Shown here: positions 9,844 through 17,680 of the stretch, in pieces
How the letters are laid out: the number at the start of each line of letters is the position of its first letter
How positions within the stretch are numbered: the first letter of the stretch is position 1
Assembly: GCF_947501405.1 (NCBI RefSeq)
Contig: NZ_CANMVK010000003.1
Coordinates: 124,001 to 188,000 of the forward strand
Reading direction: 5' to 3'
DNA: 64,000 nt
DNA from: an uncultured Hoeflea sp.
Lineage (GTDB): Bacteria > Pseudomonadota > Alphaproteobacteria > Rhizobiales > Rhizobiaceae
Position numbers and translations under genes: made by a program
The notes under the pieces: model-generated
The model's database searches: none
What the model was told of the DNA's origin: nothing
The model's input: only the letters and a program-made list of their open reading frames with translations

Positions 9844-10417
9844 ATCCTCGCTTGCCCGTGAAATGGGGCAGCTCAAGACCTATCAGAGGTTCTTGCCGTC
9901 TCTGGATCTGAAGCGGCAGCAGCTGATGGCTGAGAAGGCCAAAGCCGTCGCGGCGGTTGCTGAGATGGAGGAAAAGGTCACGGAACTGGCAGCACAGGTC
10001 GGGCGTGATGTGCCGATGCTGGGGAACGCGAGTATTGATCTGGACGGGTTGGTGCGCCTGACTGATTTCCAGATTGGCATCGAAAATGTCGTTGGAACGA
10101 AACTGCCGATCCTGGAGAAGATGGACGTCGAGGTGCGACCGTACTCACCCATGGCCAAACCCCACTGGGTCGATGATGTCGCGCGTCTCTTGCATGACAT
10201 GCTTGAAGCCCGGTTGCGGGTTCAGGTCGCGCGCCAGCGCGTCGAGGCACTGTCGAAGGCCGTTGATGTTATTACGCAGCGGCTGAATCTGTTCGACAAG
10301 GTGCTGATCCCCAATGCGCGCGCCAATATCAAGAGAATCAGGATTTATCTCAGCGATGCCGAAATGGCGTCGGTGGTTCGCTCGAAAATATCCAAACGCA
10401 AACGGGCTTCGGCATGA
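9821..10417 (+). CDS. ntpD: V/A-type ATPase subunit D
   Basis: A 198-residue central-stalk subunit D. The N-terminus ([20 protein letters not shown]) and the long charged helices at both ends form the antiparallel coiled coil that turns inside the A3B3 head; the C-terminal segment with [20 protein letters not shown] is also typical of the family. The ATG at 9821 follows AAAGG and lies inside the end of ntpB, so translation is probably coupled. A GTG three bases earlier is in frame but less likely. The following ntpI overlaps by four bases. No gene for the partner subunit F is visible in the operon. Confidence 0.92.
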   Translation: MARLQLNKSSLAREMGQLKTYQRFLPSLDLKRQQLMAEKAKAVAAVAEMEEKVTELAAQVGRDVPMLGNASIDLDGLVRLTDFQIGIENVVGTKLPILEKMDVEVRPYSPMAKPHWVDDVARLLHDMLEARLRVQVARQRVEALSKAVDVITQRLNLFDKVLIPNARANIKRIRIYLSDAEMASVVRSKISKRKRASA

Positions 10418-12207
10418 GTGTCGCGAAACTCAAAAAGCTGTCGCTGGTCGGACGCATAGCGGAAAAGGATGGTGCATTGGCGCGGTTGCAGACGTTGGGC
10501 GCCATGCATCTGGTGCAATTGTCGCCGAAAGAGACGCACCCGGAAAAGATCGTGAGCCGTGAAGCCGAAGAGGCCTACAAAGCCCTGCATTTTCTGTCCG
10601 CCGTTCCCAAACCGCGGCGTCAGGTGCGAAGCGACCCTGCGTTCGATGTTCACGCATTCGTCAAGAAGATTCTTGCCCTAAGGGCAGACTTGCGTACCGC
10701 GCGTGACAAGCGGGACTTTCTGGTGCATCGCATCGCAACCCTTCGGCCATGGGGTGACTTTATCTTTCCGCCCAAGGAGGCGATGGCTGGGCTGCGGCTT
10801 TGGTTCTACCAACTGCCCCACAAACAGCGCGAGAGTCTGCTGACCGTGGAATTGCCCTGGCAGATCGTTGGGGAGGACCACCAGTTTGCCTATGTCGTTC
10901 TGATCGCAAAGGATGAACCGGCCCTAGATGTTCTGCCCGTGCCGCGGCGGCACACGGGTGACAAGCCGATCGAGGTGCTGGAGGTTGAGCTGGATGAAAC
11001 CGAGATCGAGATCGAAAGCCTGCAGGGCGACAGGATGGCCCAAACTCGGTTTTTGGGGCTCTTGCGCGCCAGCCTGTCAGAGGCAGAGACAGCCGCGGAA
11101 TTGTCTTTTGCCCAGACCCAGACGCTGGATGATGATGAATTGTTCGCCGTTCAGGGATGGGTGCCTGAAGACAGGATGACCGAGGTTGAACAGGCCTGCG
11201 ATGACCTTGGCCTGGCCGTGCTGATCGAAGATCCAGGCTGGGACGAGGTCCCGCCCACATTGCTCGAGCAGCCGGAGACCGAGGCTGCGGGCGTCGATCT
11301 GGCGATGTTCTATCAGGTGCCGCATTATCGCGGATGGGACCCGACACTGATGCTGATCGTGTCCTTTGCGATCTTCTTTGCCATGATCATCGCCGACGCG
11401 GGTTACGGCGTTGTCATCTTGTTGGGTCTGCTGGCGTTCTGGAAACGCCTTGGCGGTGATACCCACATGAAGGCCTGGCGGCGATTGGGTCTGATCCTCG
11501 CGGGCTGCACCATTGCCTACGGCGTTATTGTCGGCAGCTGTTTCGGCGCCGCGCCACCGGATGGGTCCTTGTTTTCTAGCTTGGCGATCCTCGACCTCAA
11601 CGATTTTGAGACGATGATGCAGATATCGATCATCGTCGGTGTCGCCCATATCGCATTCGCAAATTTCATGGCCTTCCGTGTCAATCACAAACGCAGCAGG
11701 CACGCCAATCTTGGATGGATTGCGGCCCTGTGCGGCGGTCTGTTGATCTGGCTCAGCGGGCAAATTGGGCACGTCTTCACGGCCGGGATCGCTCTGGCAA
11801 TTGGCGGATTGATCGCCATCGTTGCTTTCACCAGCGAACGCCCGGTCGCGAAGCCCTCGGACTGGGCTTGGCGCATCTTTGATGGCGTCAAACGCCTCAG
11901 CGGTCTGATGGGGGCCTTTGGCGACGTGCTGTCATATATGCGTCTTTTTGCGCTCGGACTGGCATCCGCATCGCTTGCGTTGACGTTCAATGATCTTGCG
12001 ACGGATGTGATGGCGTCGAAGTCGGGCCTCGGCATCCTTGGCGGGCTGCTGATCCTGCTGATCGGGCATGTGCTGAATTTCGGGTTGGGCTTGATGAGCG
12101 GTGTCGTGCATGGACTTAGGCTCAATTATATCGAATTCTTTAAATGGGGATTGCCGGAGGAAGGCGTTGCTTTCCGGGCATTTGCCCGCAAGGAGGTGCA
12201 GGAATGA
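10414..12207 (+). CDS. ntpI: V/A-type ATPase subunit I (a-subunit)
   Basis: A 597-residue membrane subunit that forms the stator half-channels. Residues 1 to about 300 are a hydrophilic, coiled-coil-rich cytoplasmic part; from about residue 305 several membrane helices follow, beginning with MLIVSFAIFFAMIIADAGYG, a family hallmark. The helix GDVLSYMRLFALGLASASLA carries the Arg expected to interact with the rotor carboxylate, equivalent in role to the essential arginine of yeast Vph1. The start overlaps the ntpD stop by four bases and the stop overlaps ntpK by four. Length is slightly below the roughly 650 residues of Enterococcus or Thermus subunit I. Confidence 0.94.
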   Translation: MSVAKLKKLSLVGRIAEKDGALARLQTLGAMHLVQLSPKETHPEKIVSREAEEAYKALHFLSAVPKPRRQVRSDPAFDVHAFVKKILALRADLRTARDKRDFLVHRIATLRPWGDFIFPPKEAMAGLRLWFYQLPHKQRESLLTVELPWQIVGEDHQFAYVVLIAKDEPALDVLPVPRRHTGDKPIEVLEVELDETEIEIESLQGDRMAQTRFLGLLRASLSEAETAAELSFAQTQTLDDDELFAVQGWVPEDRMTEVEQACDDLGLAVLIEDPGWDEVPPTLLEQPETEAAGVDLAMFYQVPHYRGWDPTLMLIVSFAIFFAMIIADAGYGVVILLGLLAFWKRLGGDTHMKAWRRLGLILAGCTIAYGVIVGSCFGAAPPDGSLFSSLAILDLNDFETMMQISIIVGVAHIAFANFMAFRVNHKRSRHANLGWIAALCGGLLIWLSGQIGHVFTAGIALAIGGLIAIVAFTSERPVAKPSDWAWRIFDGVKRLSGLMGAFGDVLSYMRLFALGLASASLALTFNDLATDVMASKSGLGILGGLLILLIGHVLNFGLGLMSGVVHGLRLNYIEFFKWGLPEEGVAFRAFARKEVQE

Positions 12208-12650
12208 CTGAGTTCGTAATCGCGTTGGGGTGGTTGGGAATATTCGCACCAATGGCCTTGGGGGCTGTGGCCAGTTCTATCGGTTGCTCGATCGCGGGAC
12301 AGGCCAGTATTGGTGCGATGCTGGAGACCGAAGGTGGCTATGGCCGGTTTGTCGGCATCTCGGCCTTTCCGTCTACATTTGTGATTTACGGTATTGTCAT
12401 CATGTTCACGCTGAACCGTGATGTAACAGCCCAGAATGCCGGCGGCCTGTTCGGTATCGGGCTACTGGCCGGAATTGCCTTGCTCTATTGCGGGATCTGG
12501 CAGGGCCGCGCCTGTGCAGCCGCAATCAACGCCTCAAAAGAAAAGCCTGAAATCTTCGGTCTGGCCTTGGCGCCCGCGGCGATTATCGAGGGTTTTGGCG
12601 TCTTTGCCTTTGTTTTCGCCCTGGTGGTCAGCGCGGGAATTCCGGCATGA
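12204..12650 (+). CDS. ntpK: V/A-type ATPase rotor subunit K
   Basis: A 148-residue, four-helix (two-hairpin) rotor-ring protein. The start is the ATG at 12204 in an ATGA overlap with ntpI, behind GGAGGTGCAGG. Only the second hairpin has the ion-binding carboxylate, Glu129 in PAAIIEGFGVF, as in Enterococcus hirae NtpK (Glu139). Gln100 in IWQGRA matches Gln110 of that protein, and Thr58 matches Thr64. The position of Gln65, another Na+ ligand, is Phe59 here. The substitution leaves the coupling ion open between Na+ and H+. The gene overlaps ntpE by four bases. Confidence 0.92.
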   Translation: MTEFVIALGWLGIFAPMALGAVASSIGCSIAGQASIGAMLETEGGYGRFVGISAFPSTFVIYGIVIMFTLNRDVTAQNAGGLFGIGLLAGIALLYCGIWQGRACAAAINASKEKPEIFGLALAPAAIIEGFGVFAFVFALVVSAGIPA

Positions 12651-13324
12651 ACGCGCCAGACCAGAATGCCCGCGGCGTTGATGCGCTGATCTCGCAGTTG
12701 CGGGCAGACGGTATCGCTGCCGGCAAGCAGGAAGCAGAGCGCATTGTGGCTGAGGCCAAGGCCGAGGCGGCAAAGGTGCTGGCAACGGCCAAGACCGATG
12801 CGGAAAAGGCGCTCAACGATGCACGCATCGCATCCGAACGCTACGAGAATGCGGGAAAGGAAGCACTCAGCACTGCGATGCGCGATGCCGTCCTGACGAT
12901 GAAGTCCACGTTGATGGCGCGCTTCGAGATCGACGTGCAGCGAATGGTGTCGCAAACCGTGGCCGACCCCGAGATGCTGAAACAGATGGTGCTGGAGCTT
13001 GTCGGTCGCGCCCGAGCGGATACTGGCGCCGGCGACGGGACAGAGGTCATCTTGCCCGCACAAGTCGTCGGTCCTGATGCAATTCGCGAAAATGCCGATG
13101 ACATTCAATCCGGCAAGCTGACCAAATTCGTCTTGGGCCTGAGCCAGAAAATGCTGGAAGACGGGGTTACGCTTCATGCGTCCGATGATCTTCAGGGCGG
13201 TATCAAAGCCAAACTTGCGAAAGACGACATCCTTCTCGATCTGTCTGATGAGGCGATTGCATCGCTTCTGATTCAGCATCTGCAGCCCCGTTTCCGCGCC
13301 GCACTGGAAGGTGTGATCCGGTAA
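12647..13324 (+). CDS. ntpE: V/A-type ATPase subunit E (peripheral stalk)
   Basis: A 225-residue peripheral-stalk protein. Residues about 8-75 are an Ala/Glu/Lys-rich helix (EAERIVAEAKAEAAKVLATA) that would form the stalk coiled coil, and the C-terminal half is the globular domain that binds the head, ending GGIKAKLAKDDILLDLSDEA before a final helix. It overlaps ntpK by four bases and is followed 4 bases later by the subunit C-like gene. No subunit G/H partner, which normally pairs with E, is encoded in the block; either it is elsewhere, or E self-pairs, or a short gene was missed. Confidence 0.85.
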   Translation: MNAPDQNARGVDALISQLRADGIAAGKQEAERIVAEAKAEAAKVLATAKTDAEKALNDARIASERYENAGKEALSTAMRDAVLTMKSTLMARFEIDVQRMVSQTVADPEMLKQMVLELVGRARADTGAGDGTEVILPAQVVGPDAIRENADDIQSGKLTKFVLGLSQKMLEDGVTLHASDDLQGGIKAKLAKDDILLDLSDEAIASLLIQHLQPRFRAALEGVIR

Positions 13325-13328
13325 GCTC

Positions 13329-14021
13329 ATGTCTGATCCCGATCTTTACACCGCGTTGGTCGCGAGCCTGCCCAGCTCAGAACGGCTGTTCTTTGCCAAG
13401 CAACCGCCTTTGTCTCGTCTGAGACTGAACAAACGGCTGGCAGCGCTCAGCAGCGACGACGCACGGACACTTGCCTTGGTGGAACGGCTTCTCAGCTGGG
13501 CCGAATATGGAATGGCCGATGACATCGGCGTCGTTATCGCGCGCACCAGAATCGCGTTGCGCGACATCGCGCAGCCGACACTCCGCGCGATTGTCAAAGA
13601 GCGGATGGAGCTACGTACAGCCATCGCCGCCCTACGCATGCGACAGCGCGGCGACAGTGCGCCAACGGGCATTTGGGGCTACGGGCGATGGACAAAACAC
13701 ATCGTAGGCAACTGGGCCGACCCAACGTTCCGGCTTGATGCATCAATGCCGTGGCTGCGTCAGGCTCAGGTGCTGATGGCGCGCAAAGACCCGCTGGAGT
13801 TGGAACGTCATATTCTTGATGTGACGTTCCAACAGCTACAACGGCACGCAGCCAGACATCAGTTCGATTTCGAAGCCGTTGTGATCTACGTGCTCAAATG
13901 GAACATCTTTGATCGCTGGGCACAGTCCAACAGCGAAGCCGCCGCGCGGCGTTTTTCTGATCTGTCGCTGGACGCCCTTCGCGATTTCCCTGATCTCATT
14001 CTGGAAGGAGGGGCGCAATGA
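13329..14021 (+). CDS. V-ATPase operon protein, DUF2764 type (subunit C-like)
   Basis: A 230-residue soluble, helical protein. The N-terminus, LYTALVASLPSSERLFF followed by PPLSRLRLNKRL, resembles the DUF2764 family (YYxLVASLP followed by PPxS), which sits between subunits E and A in V-ATPase operons of Chlamydiae, Bacteroidetes and spirochaetes. From that position I infer it replaces subunit C, the rotor socket on the membrane ring. It is flanked here by exactly the same neighbours, ntpE and ntpA, and overlaps ntpA by four bases. Family assignment is by eye from the N-terminal motif; the rest is too divergent for me to place. Confidence 0.68.
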   Translation: MSDPDLYTALVASLPSSERLFFAKQPPLSRLRLNKRLAALSSDDARTLALVERLLSWAEYGMADDIGVVIARTRIALRDIAQPTLRAIVKERMELRTAIAALRMRQRGDSAPTGIWGYGRWTKHIVGNWADPTFRLDASMPWLRQAQVLMARKDPLELERHILDVTFQQLQRHAARHQFDFEAVVIYVLKWNIFDRWAQSNSEAAARRFSDLSLDALRDFPDLILEGGAQ

Positions 14022-15847
14022 CCGCTTCATCGCCCGTCACAGCGCGAATCGTCGCTGTTCAAGATGACCTTGTTGAGATCGAATCTCTACCCGGGCCAGA
14101 CGGCACTCCGGGCCCGTTGGTCAAAAATGAGGTGGTCTACATCCTGCCCGGCCTTTTGGGTGCAAACGGTCGACAGGAGCGCCTGAAGGCCGAGGTATTG
14201 CGCGTGAGCGGCAACACCGCCGACGCACAGGTCTACGAAAGCACCCAAGGCGTCGCCGTTGGTGATCCTGTCGAACAGTCAGGGCAACTCCTGTCAGTGG
14301 AACTTGGCCCCGGTTTGCTCGGGCAGGTGTTTGACGGCTTGCAAGCGCCATTGGCAAAAGTCGCCAGCCAATACGGGATATTCCTGCCGCGCGGCGCGGA
14401 TGTGGAGCCCTTGGATGTGGCCGCCAAGTGGTCCTTCACGCCAAAGCTGAAAGTGGGTGATGTCGTCGGTGCTGGTGATGTGATTGGCACCGTTCCCGAG
14501 GGACGATTTGCGCACAAAATCATGGTGCCGTTCAATTGGACGGGCAAATACACCATCATCTGGATTCAGGAAGGGGCTGCCAGACTTCGCGATCCCGTTG
14601 CGCGGGTGTCTGACGAAGCAGGCAACGAGCAAACCATAACCCTGTCCCAGAAATGGCCCGTGCGACGACCCGTTTCGGGCGGTCTGCTGAAAAAGGCCGT
14701 TTCCCGGCGAACATTCCCGGATCAACCCGTTCTGACATCGCAGCGCTTGATCGACACGTTCTTCCCCATTGCGCGAGGCGGGACCGCCTGCATTCCGGGA
14801 CCATTTGGCGCGGGCAAGACCGTGCTGCAAAACCTGATTGCGCGAAATGCAAAAGTCGACATCGTGGTTGTTGTCGCCTGTGGCGAACGCGCGGGCGAGG
14901 TGGTTGAGACAATCAACGAATATCCGGAAATGACCGACCCCACATCAGGCGGCAGTCTGATGGATCGCACGATCATCATCTGCAACACCTCATCCATGCC
15001 TGTCGCGGCACGGGAGGCATCCATCTTTACCGGGATCACCTTGGGCGAATACTATCGCCAGATGGGCCTTGATGTCCTGTTGATCGCTGACAGCACCTCT
15101 CGCTGGGCGCAGGCCATGCGCGAAACCTCCGGGCGTCTTGAGGAAATCCCCGGCGAAGAAGGATTTCCCGCATACCTGGAAAGCTCGATCAAGGGGCTTT
15201 ACGAACGCGCCGGCGTCATCGAGACCAATGATGGCGACAAGGGCAGCCTGACAATGATTGGCACCGTGTCGCCCGCAGGCGGCAATTTCGATGAGCCCGT
15301 GACCCAATCAACCTTGTCAACGGTCAAATGTTTCCTCGGCCTGTCCTCCGAACGGGCCTACAAGCGTTTCTACCCGGCCGTCGACCCGCTGATGTCATGG
15401 TCCCGTTATCTGGATCAGATGTCAGATTGGTACGAAGACAACATGGAACCGGGCTGGATCGCCAAAGTTAAAGAGCTGCAAGGTGTGCTGGCCAAAGGAG
15501 AACAGGTCAGCCAGATGATGCAGGTTACGGGCGAAGAAGGCGTGACCGTGGAAGACTATATCATCCAGCAAAAAGCTCTGTTCATCGACATGATTTATCT
15601 GCAGCAGGACGCATTTGACGACGTGGATTCATGCGTGCCGCTGGACCGGCAAAGACTGACCTTTGGCATCATGTATGATGTTGTGTCCGGCGATCTGGGC
15701 ATGACATCGAAAGCAGAAATCCGGGCGCATTTCACAAAGCTCACAGGGCTGTTCAAGAACTTTCACTATGCGGCCGATGGCACGCCAGACTACGAAAAAC
15801 TCTTGAATTCCATCCACGATACGATCGCATCAAAGATCGAGGCATGA
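14018..15847 (+). CDS. ntpA: V/A-type ATPase catalytic subunit A
   Basis: The 609-residue catalytic subunit. It has the P-loop GPFGAGKT (residues 261-268, Lys267), where most relatives have GPFGSGKT, and the catalytic glutamate in [11 protein letters not shown]. The non-homologous region typical of subunit A lies between the N-terminal barrel and the P-loop (about 110-210). Further A-type segments are [32 protein letters not shown] and [10 protein letters not shown]. The gene is last in the operon, starting in a four-base overlap with the DUF2764-type gene. Related operons have A directly before B, but here B opens the ATPase block and A closes it. Confidence 0.96.
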   Translation: MTASSPVTARIVAVQDDLVEIESLPGPDGTPGPLVKNEVVYILPGLLGANGRQERLKAEVLRVSGNTADAQVYESTQGVAVGDPVEQSGQLLSVELGPGLLGQVFDGLQAPLAKVASQYGIFLPRGADVEPLDVAAKWSFTPKLKVGDVVGAGDVIGTVPEGRFAHKIMVPFNWTGKYTIIWIQEGAARLRDPVARVSDEAGNEQTITLSQKWPVRRPVSGGLLKKAVSRRTFPDQPVLTSQRLIDTFFPIARGGTACIPGPFGAGKTVLQNLIARNAKVDIVVVVACGERAGEVVETINEYPEMTDPTSGGSLMDRTIIICNTSSMPVAAREASIFTGITLGEYYRQMGLDVLLIADSTSRWAQAMRETSGRLEEIPGEEGFPAYLESSIKGLYERAGVIETNDGDKGSLTMIGTVSPAGGNFDEPVTQSTLSTVKCFLGLSSERAYKRFYPAVDPLMSWSRYLDQMSDWYEDNMEPGWIAKVKELQGVLAKGEQVSQMMQVTGEEGVTVEDYIIQQKALFIDMIYLQQDAFDDVDSCVPLDRQRLTFGIMYDVVSGDLGMTSKAEIRAHFTKLTGLFKNFHYAADGTPDYEKLLNSIHDTIASKIEA

Positions 15848-15878
15848 GCTAACAGCTTGGCCACAATATGTTCTGGTC

Positions 15879-15917
15879 CTCTGATTGGATCAGAGCGAAC
15901 TCCAAACTGGATTGGAG
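15879..15917. repeat. Two tandem small stem-loops after ntpA
   Basis: CTCTGAT (15879-15885) pairs with ATCAGAG (15889-15895) around a three-base loop, and CTCCAA (15900-15905) pairs with TTGGAG (15912-15917). They lie 31 bases after the end of ntpA. Neither is followed by a T-run on either strand, so they are weak terminator candidates; they could stabilise the 3' end of the long arc/V-ATPase transcript or mark the island junction next to tRNA-Ser. Confidence 0.45.
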
Positions 15918-15986
15918 CGCGGGAGCAAGGTCCGTATTGCGCTGATCCTGCCAAACGGCTTCTGAGACGCAATCGTTTTATGGAAA

Positions 15987-16076
15987 TGGCGGAGAGAGAG
16001 GGATTCGAACCCTCGAGACGGTTCCCCGCCTACACACTTTCCAGGCGTGCGCCTTCGACCACTCGGCCACCTCTCC
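15987..16076 (-). tRNA. tRNA-Ser (GGA)
   Basis: Read on the minus strand, the gene starts GGAGAGGTGGCCGAGTGG and ends with the acceptor arm CTCTCC, a G discriminator and an encoded CCA. The anticodon loop CTGGAAA gives anticodon GGA. The T arm GAGGGTTCGAATCCCTC and a long variable arm typical of serine tRNAs are present; total length 90 with CCA. The 3' end of the gene faces the arc/V-ATPase block, the usual orientation for islands that insert into tRNA 3' ends. Confidence 0.95.
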
Positions 16077-16190
16077 GCATATCCGTTTTTCAGGCGGGTT
16101 CCGGCACTGCCGGCCGCCATTTTCAGGCGGACGCCCGCGACCGGGAAGACGTGTTAAACCAACACAATTTCCCGGTCCGGATCGGGCGGC

Positions 16191-16218
16191 ACTATAGTCA
16201 AGACGCCTTGCTTGGCAA
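16191..16218 (-). promoter_or_regulatory. Candidate sigma-70 promoter for tRNA-Ser
   Basis: On the minus strand TTGCCA (16213-16218) and TATAGT (16191-16196) are separated by 16 bases and point toward the tRNA-Ser gene. The leader would be about 110 bases, longer than usual for a tRNA, so the assignment is tentative. Confidence 0.35.
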
Positions 16219-16366
16219 CCGCTATTTGTCGATCACCGGCACATTGTCAGGCCCGCCCTGACGCGGTCTGCGATGGCGGCCATTGCAGGATTGGATTTGC
16301 GCCTCTATGTCAGGAGCGCAGCGGGTGCAATTGCTCGTCCCGCTGTGCCGTCAAACGGAGAAATGG

Positions 16367-16684
16367 ATGCGTTTCGTTGCCCGGACCATAAGCCTGATCC
16401 TGCTGGTGATCGCGGTGATCGCCGGTCTGGTCGACGCCATCCAGTCGGTCGCAGCCAACAGGCCGGTGCTGACGCCGCTGCTTGATGCCTGGAGCGCGAC
16501 CAGCCCGGACACGCTGGCGCTGCTTGGGGGCGTGTTCGAAGAGCATCTGCCGGGCTGGGTCTGGGATCCGGGCGCGCTGTGGGTGCTGGCGCAACCGGCT
16601 TTCGCGGTGTTTCTGGCGCTTGCATTCCTGTTTTATATCCTGGGCTATCGCCGCGCCAAACCTGCGGGCCGTTTCGCCGCATAA
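16367..16684 (+). CDS. Small membrane protein of unknown function
   Basis: A 105-residue protein with two predicted membrane segments, one at residues 5-25 (RTISLILLVIAVIAGLVDAI) and one near the C-terminus (about 75-96), separated by a periplasmic-sized loop with LPGWVWDPGALW. The start at 16367 follows GGAG; an earlier in-frame ATG at 16283 has no ribosome site. I know of no function for it. It lies between tRNA-Ser and msrA on the plus strand, is rich in the codons of the core genes, and does not look horizontally acquired. Confidence 0.62.
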   Translation: MRFVARTISLILLVIAVIAGLVDAIQSVAANRPVLTPLLDAWSATSPDTLALLGGVFEEHLPGWVWDPGALWVLAQPAFAVFLALAFLFYILGYRRAKPAGRFAA

Positions 16685-16821
16685 TCCGCCGATGGCGTTG
16701 CGCAAGGAAGCCGGCACTGGTTATCGTCGCGGCGGCTGGCTCCGGGATTATTCCGGATCCGTGCACCTGAGCGGCCAGATGCGCCGATGCAGGGTGGGAG
16801 AGAGCCGTTGAAGGAGCCTTC

Positions 16822-17472
16822 ATGTTCTTGATCGACATGTTCAACCGCAAGACCGCGATGCCGAGCCAGGCCGAACTTCTTCCCGGTCGCGGCGAGCCGA
16901 TTGACACGGCCGCCACCCATGCTGTTTCCGGCAAACCGCTCAAGGGGCCGTTTGCCGACGGCCTCGAGACCGCCTGGTTCGCCATGGGCAAGTTCTGGGG
17001 TGCCGAAAAACTGTTCTGGGCCTTGCCCGGTGTTTATGTGACCGCCGCGGGCTTCGCCGGCGGGTCGACACCCAATCCGACCTTCCAGGAGGTCGTCACC
17101 GGGCTGACCGGGCACGCGCAGACCGTGATGGTCGTCTATGACCCGGGCACAATCGGGTACGCCCGTCTGCTTGAGACCTTCTTTGAACAGCACGACCCGA
17201 CACAAGGCATGCGCCAGGGATCGGACATCGGCACGTTCTACCGCTCGGCGATTTACACATCATCAGAAGACCGGGCCAAAAAAGCACGCGCAGCGATGGC
17301 AACCTATCAATCGGCGCTGGCGGAAGCCGGGCATAGCTCAAAAATGACGACGGAGATCGCGCCGATCCGGGAATTTTACTACGCGGAAGCCCATCACCAG
17401 CAATTGCTGGCAAAAAACCCCGGCGCGCAGTCCGGCCTCAAGCCCACCGGTGTCCTGTTTCCGCGCGATTGA
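16822..17472 (+). CDS. MsrA-family protein lacking all cysteines
   Basis: A 216-residue homologue of peptide methionine (S)-sulfoxide reductase. The fold is clear: GKFWGAEKLFW at residues 56-66 aligns with the MsrA active site GCFWGAE, and VTAAGFAGGSTPNPTF, HDPTQGMRQGSDIGTFYRSA and an FYYAEAHHQQLL segment are family motifs. The nucleophile cysteine is replaced by Lys57, and the C-terminal resolving cysteine region reads SGLKPTGVLFP. The whole protein has no Cys, so normal thiol-based reduction cannot occur. The ATG follows GAAGGAG. It may bind methionine sulfoxide or have another role. Confidence 0.85.
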   Translation: MFLIDMFNRKTAMPSQAELLPGRGEPIDTAATHAVSGKPLKGPFADGLETAWFAMGKFWGAEKLFWALPGVYVTAAGFAGGSTPNPTFQEVVTGLTGHAQTVMVVYDPGTIGYARLLETFFEQHDPTQGMRQGSDIGTFYRSAIYTSSEDRAKKARAAMATYQSALAEAGHSSKMTTEIAPIREFYYAEAHHQQLLAKNPGAQSGLKPTGVLFPRD

Positions 17473-17680
17473 CCGGCGACCCGACCAGCGGCCCGGAGCC
17501 GCCACCGGGCAAGTTGCCCGCCAGGTCGCAGAGCGACAATTTCCGCGTTGGAATTTGCCCAAAGCCATGCAAGGATGCATCTATCCGGCCCAACGTGGCC
17601 GGCACACTCCGCAGTTCCGCCCGGACCCGGGCATGCGGGAGGACAACAAGATCAACAAGTAACCTACAGGGCTGCACATC

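Noticed and set aside
16822-17472. Loss of the MsrA cysteine as a sequencing error
   Set aside because: The codon differs from a Cys codon at all three bases, and the C-terminal cysteines are missing too.
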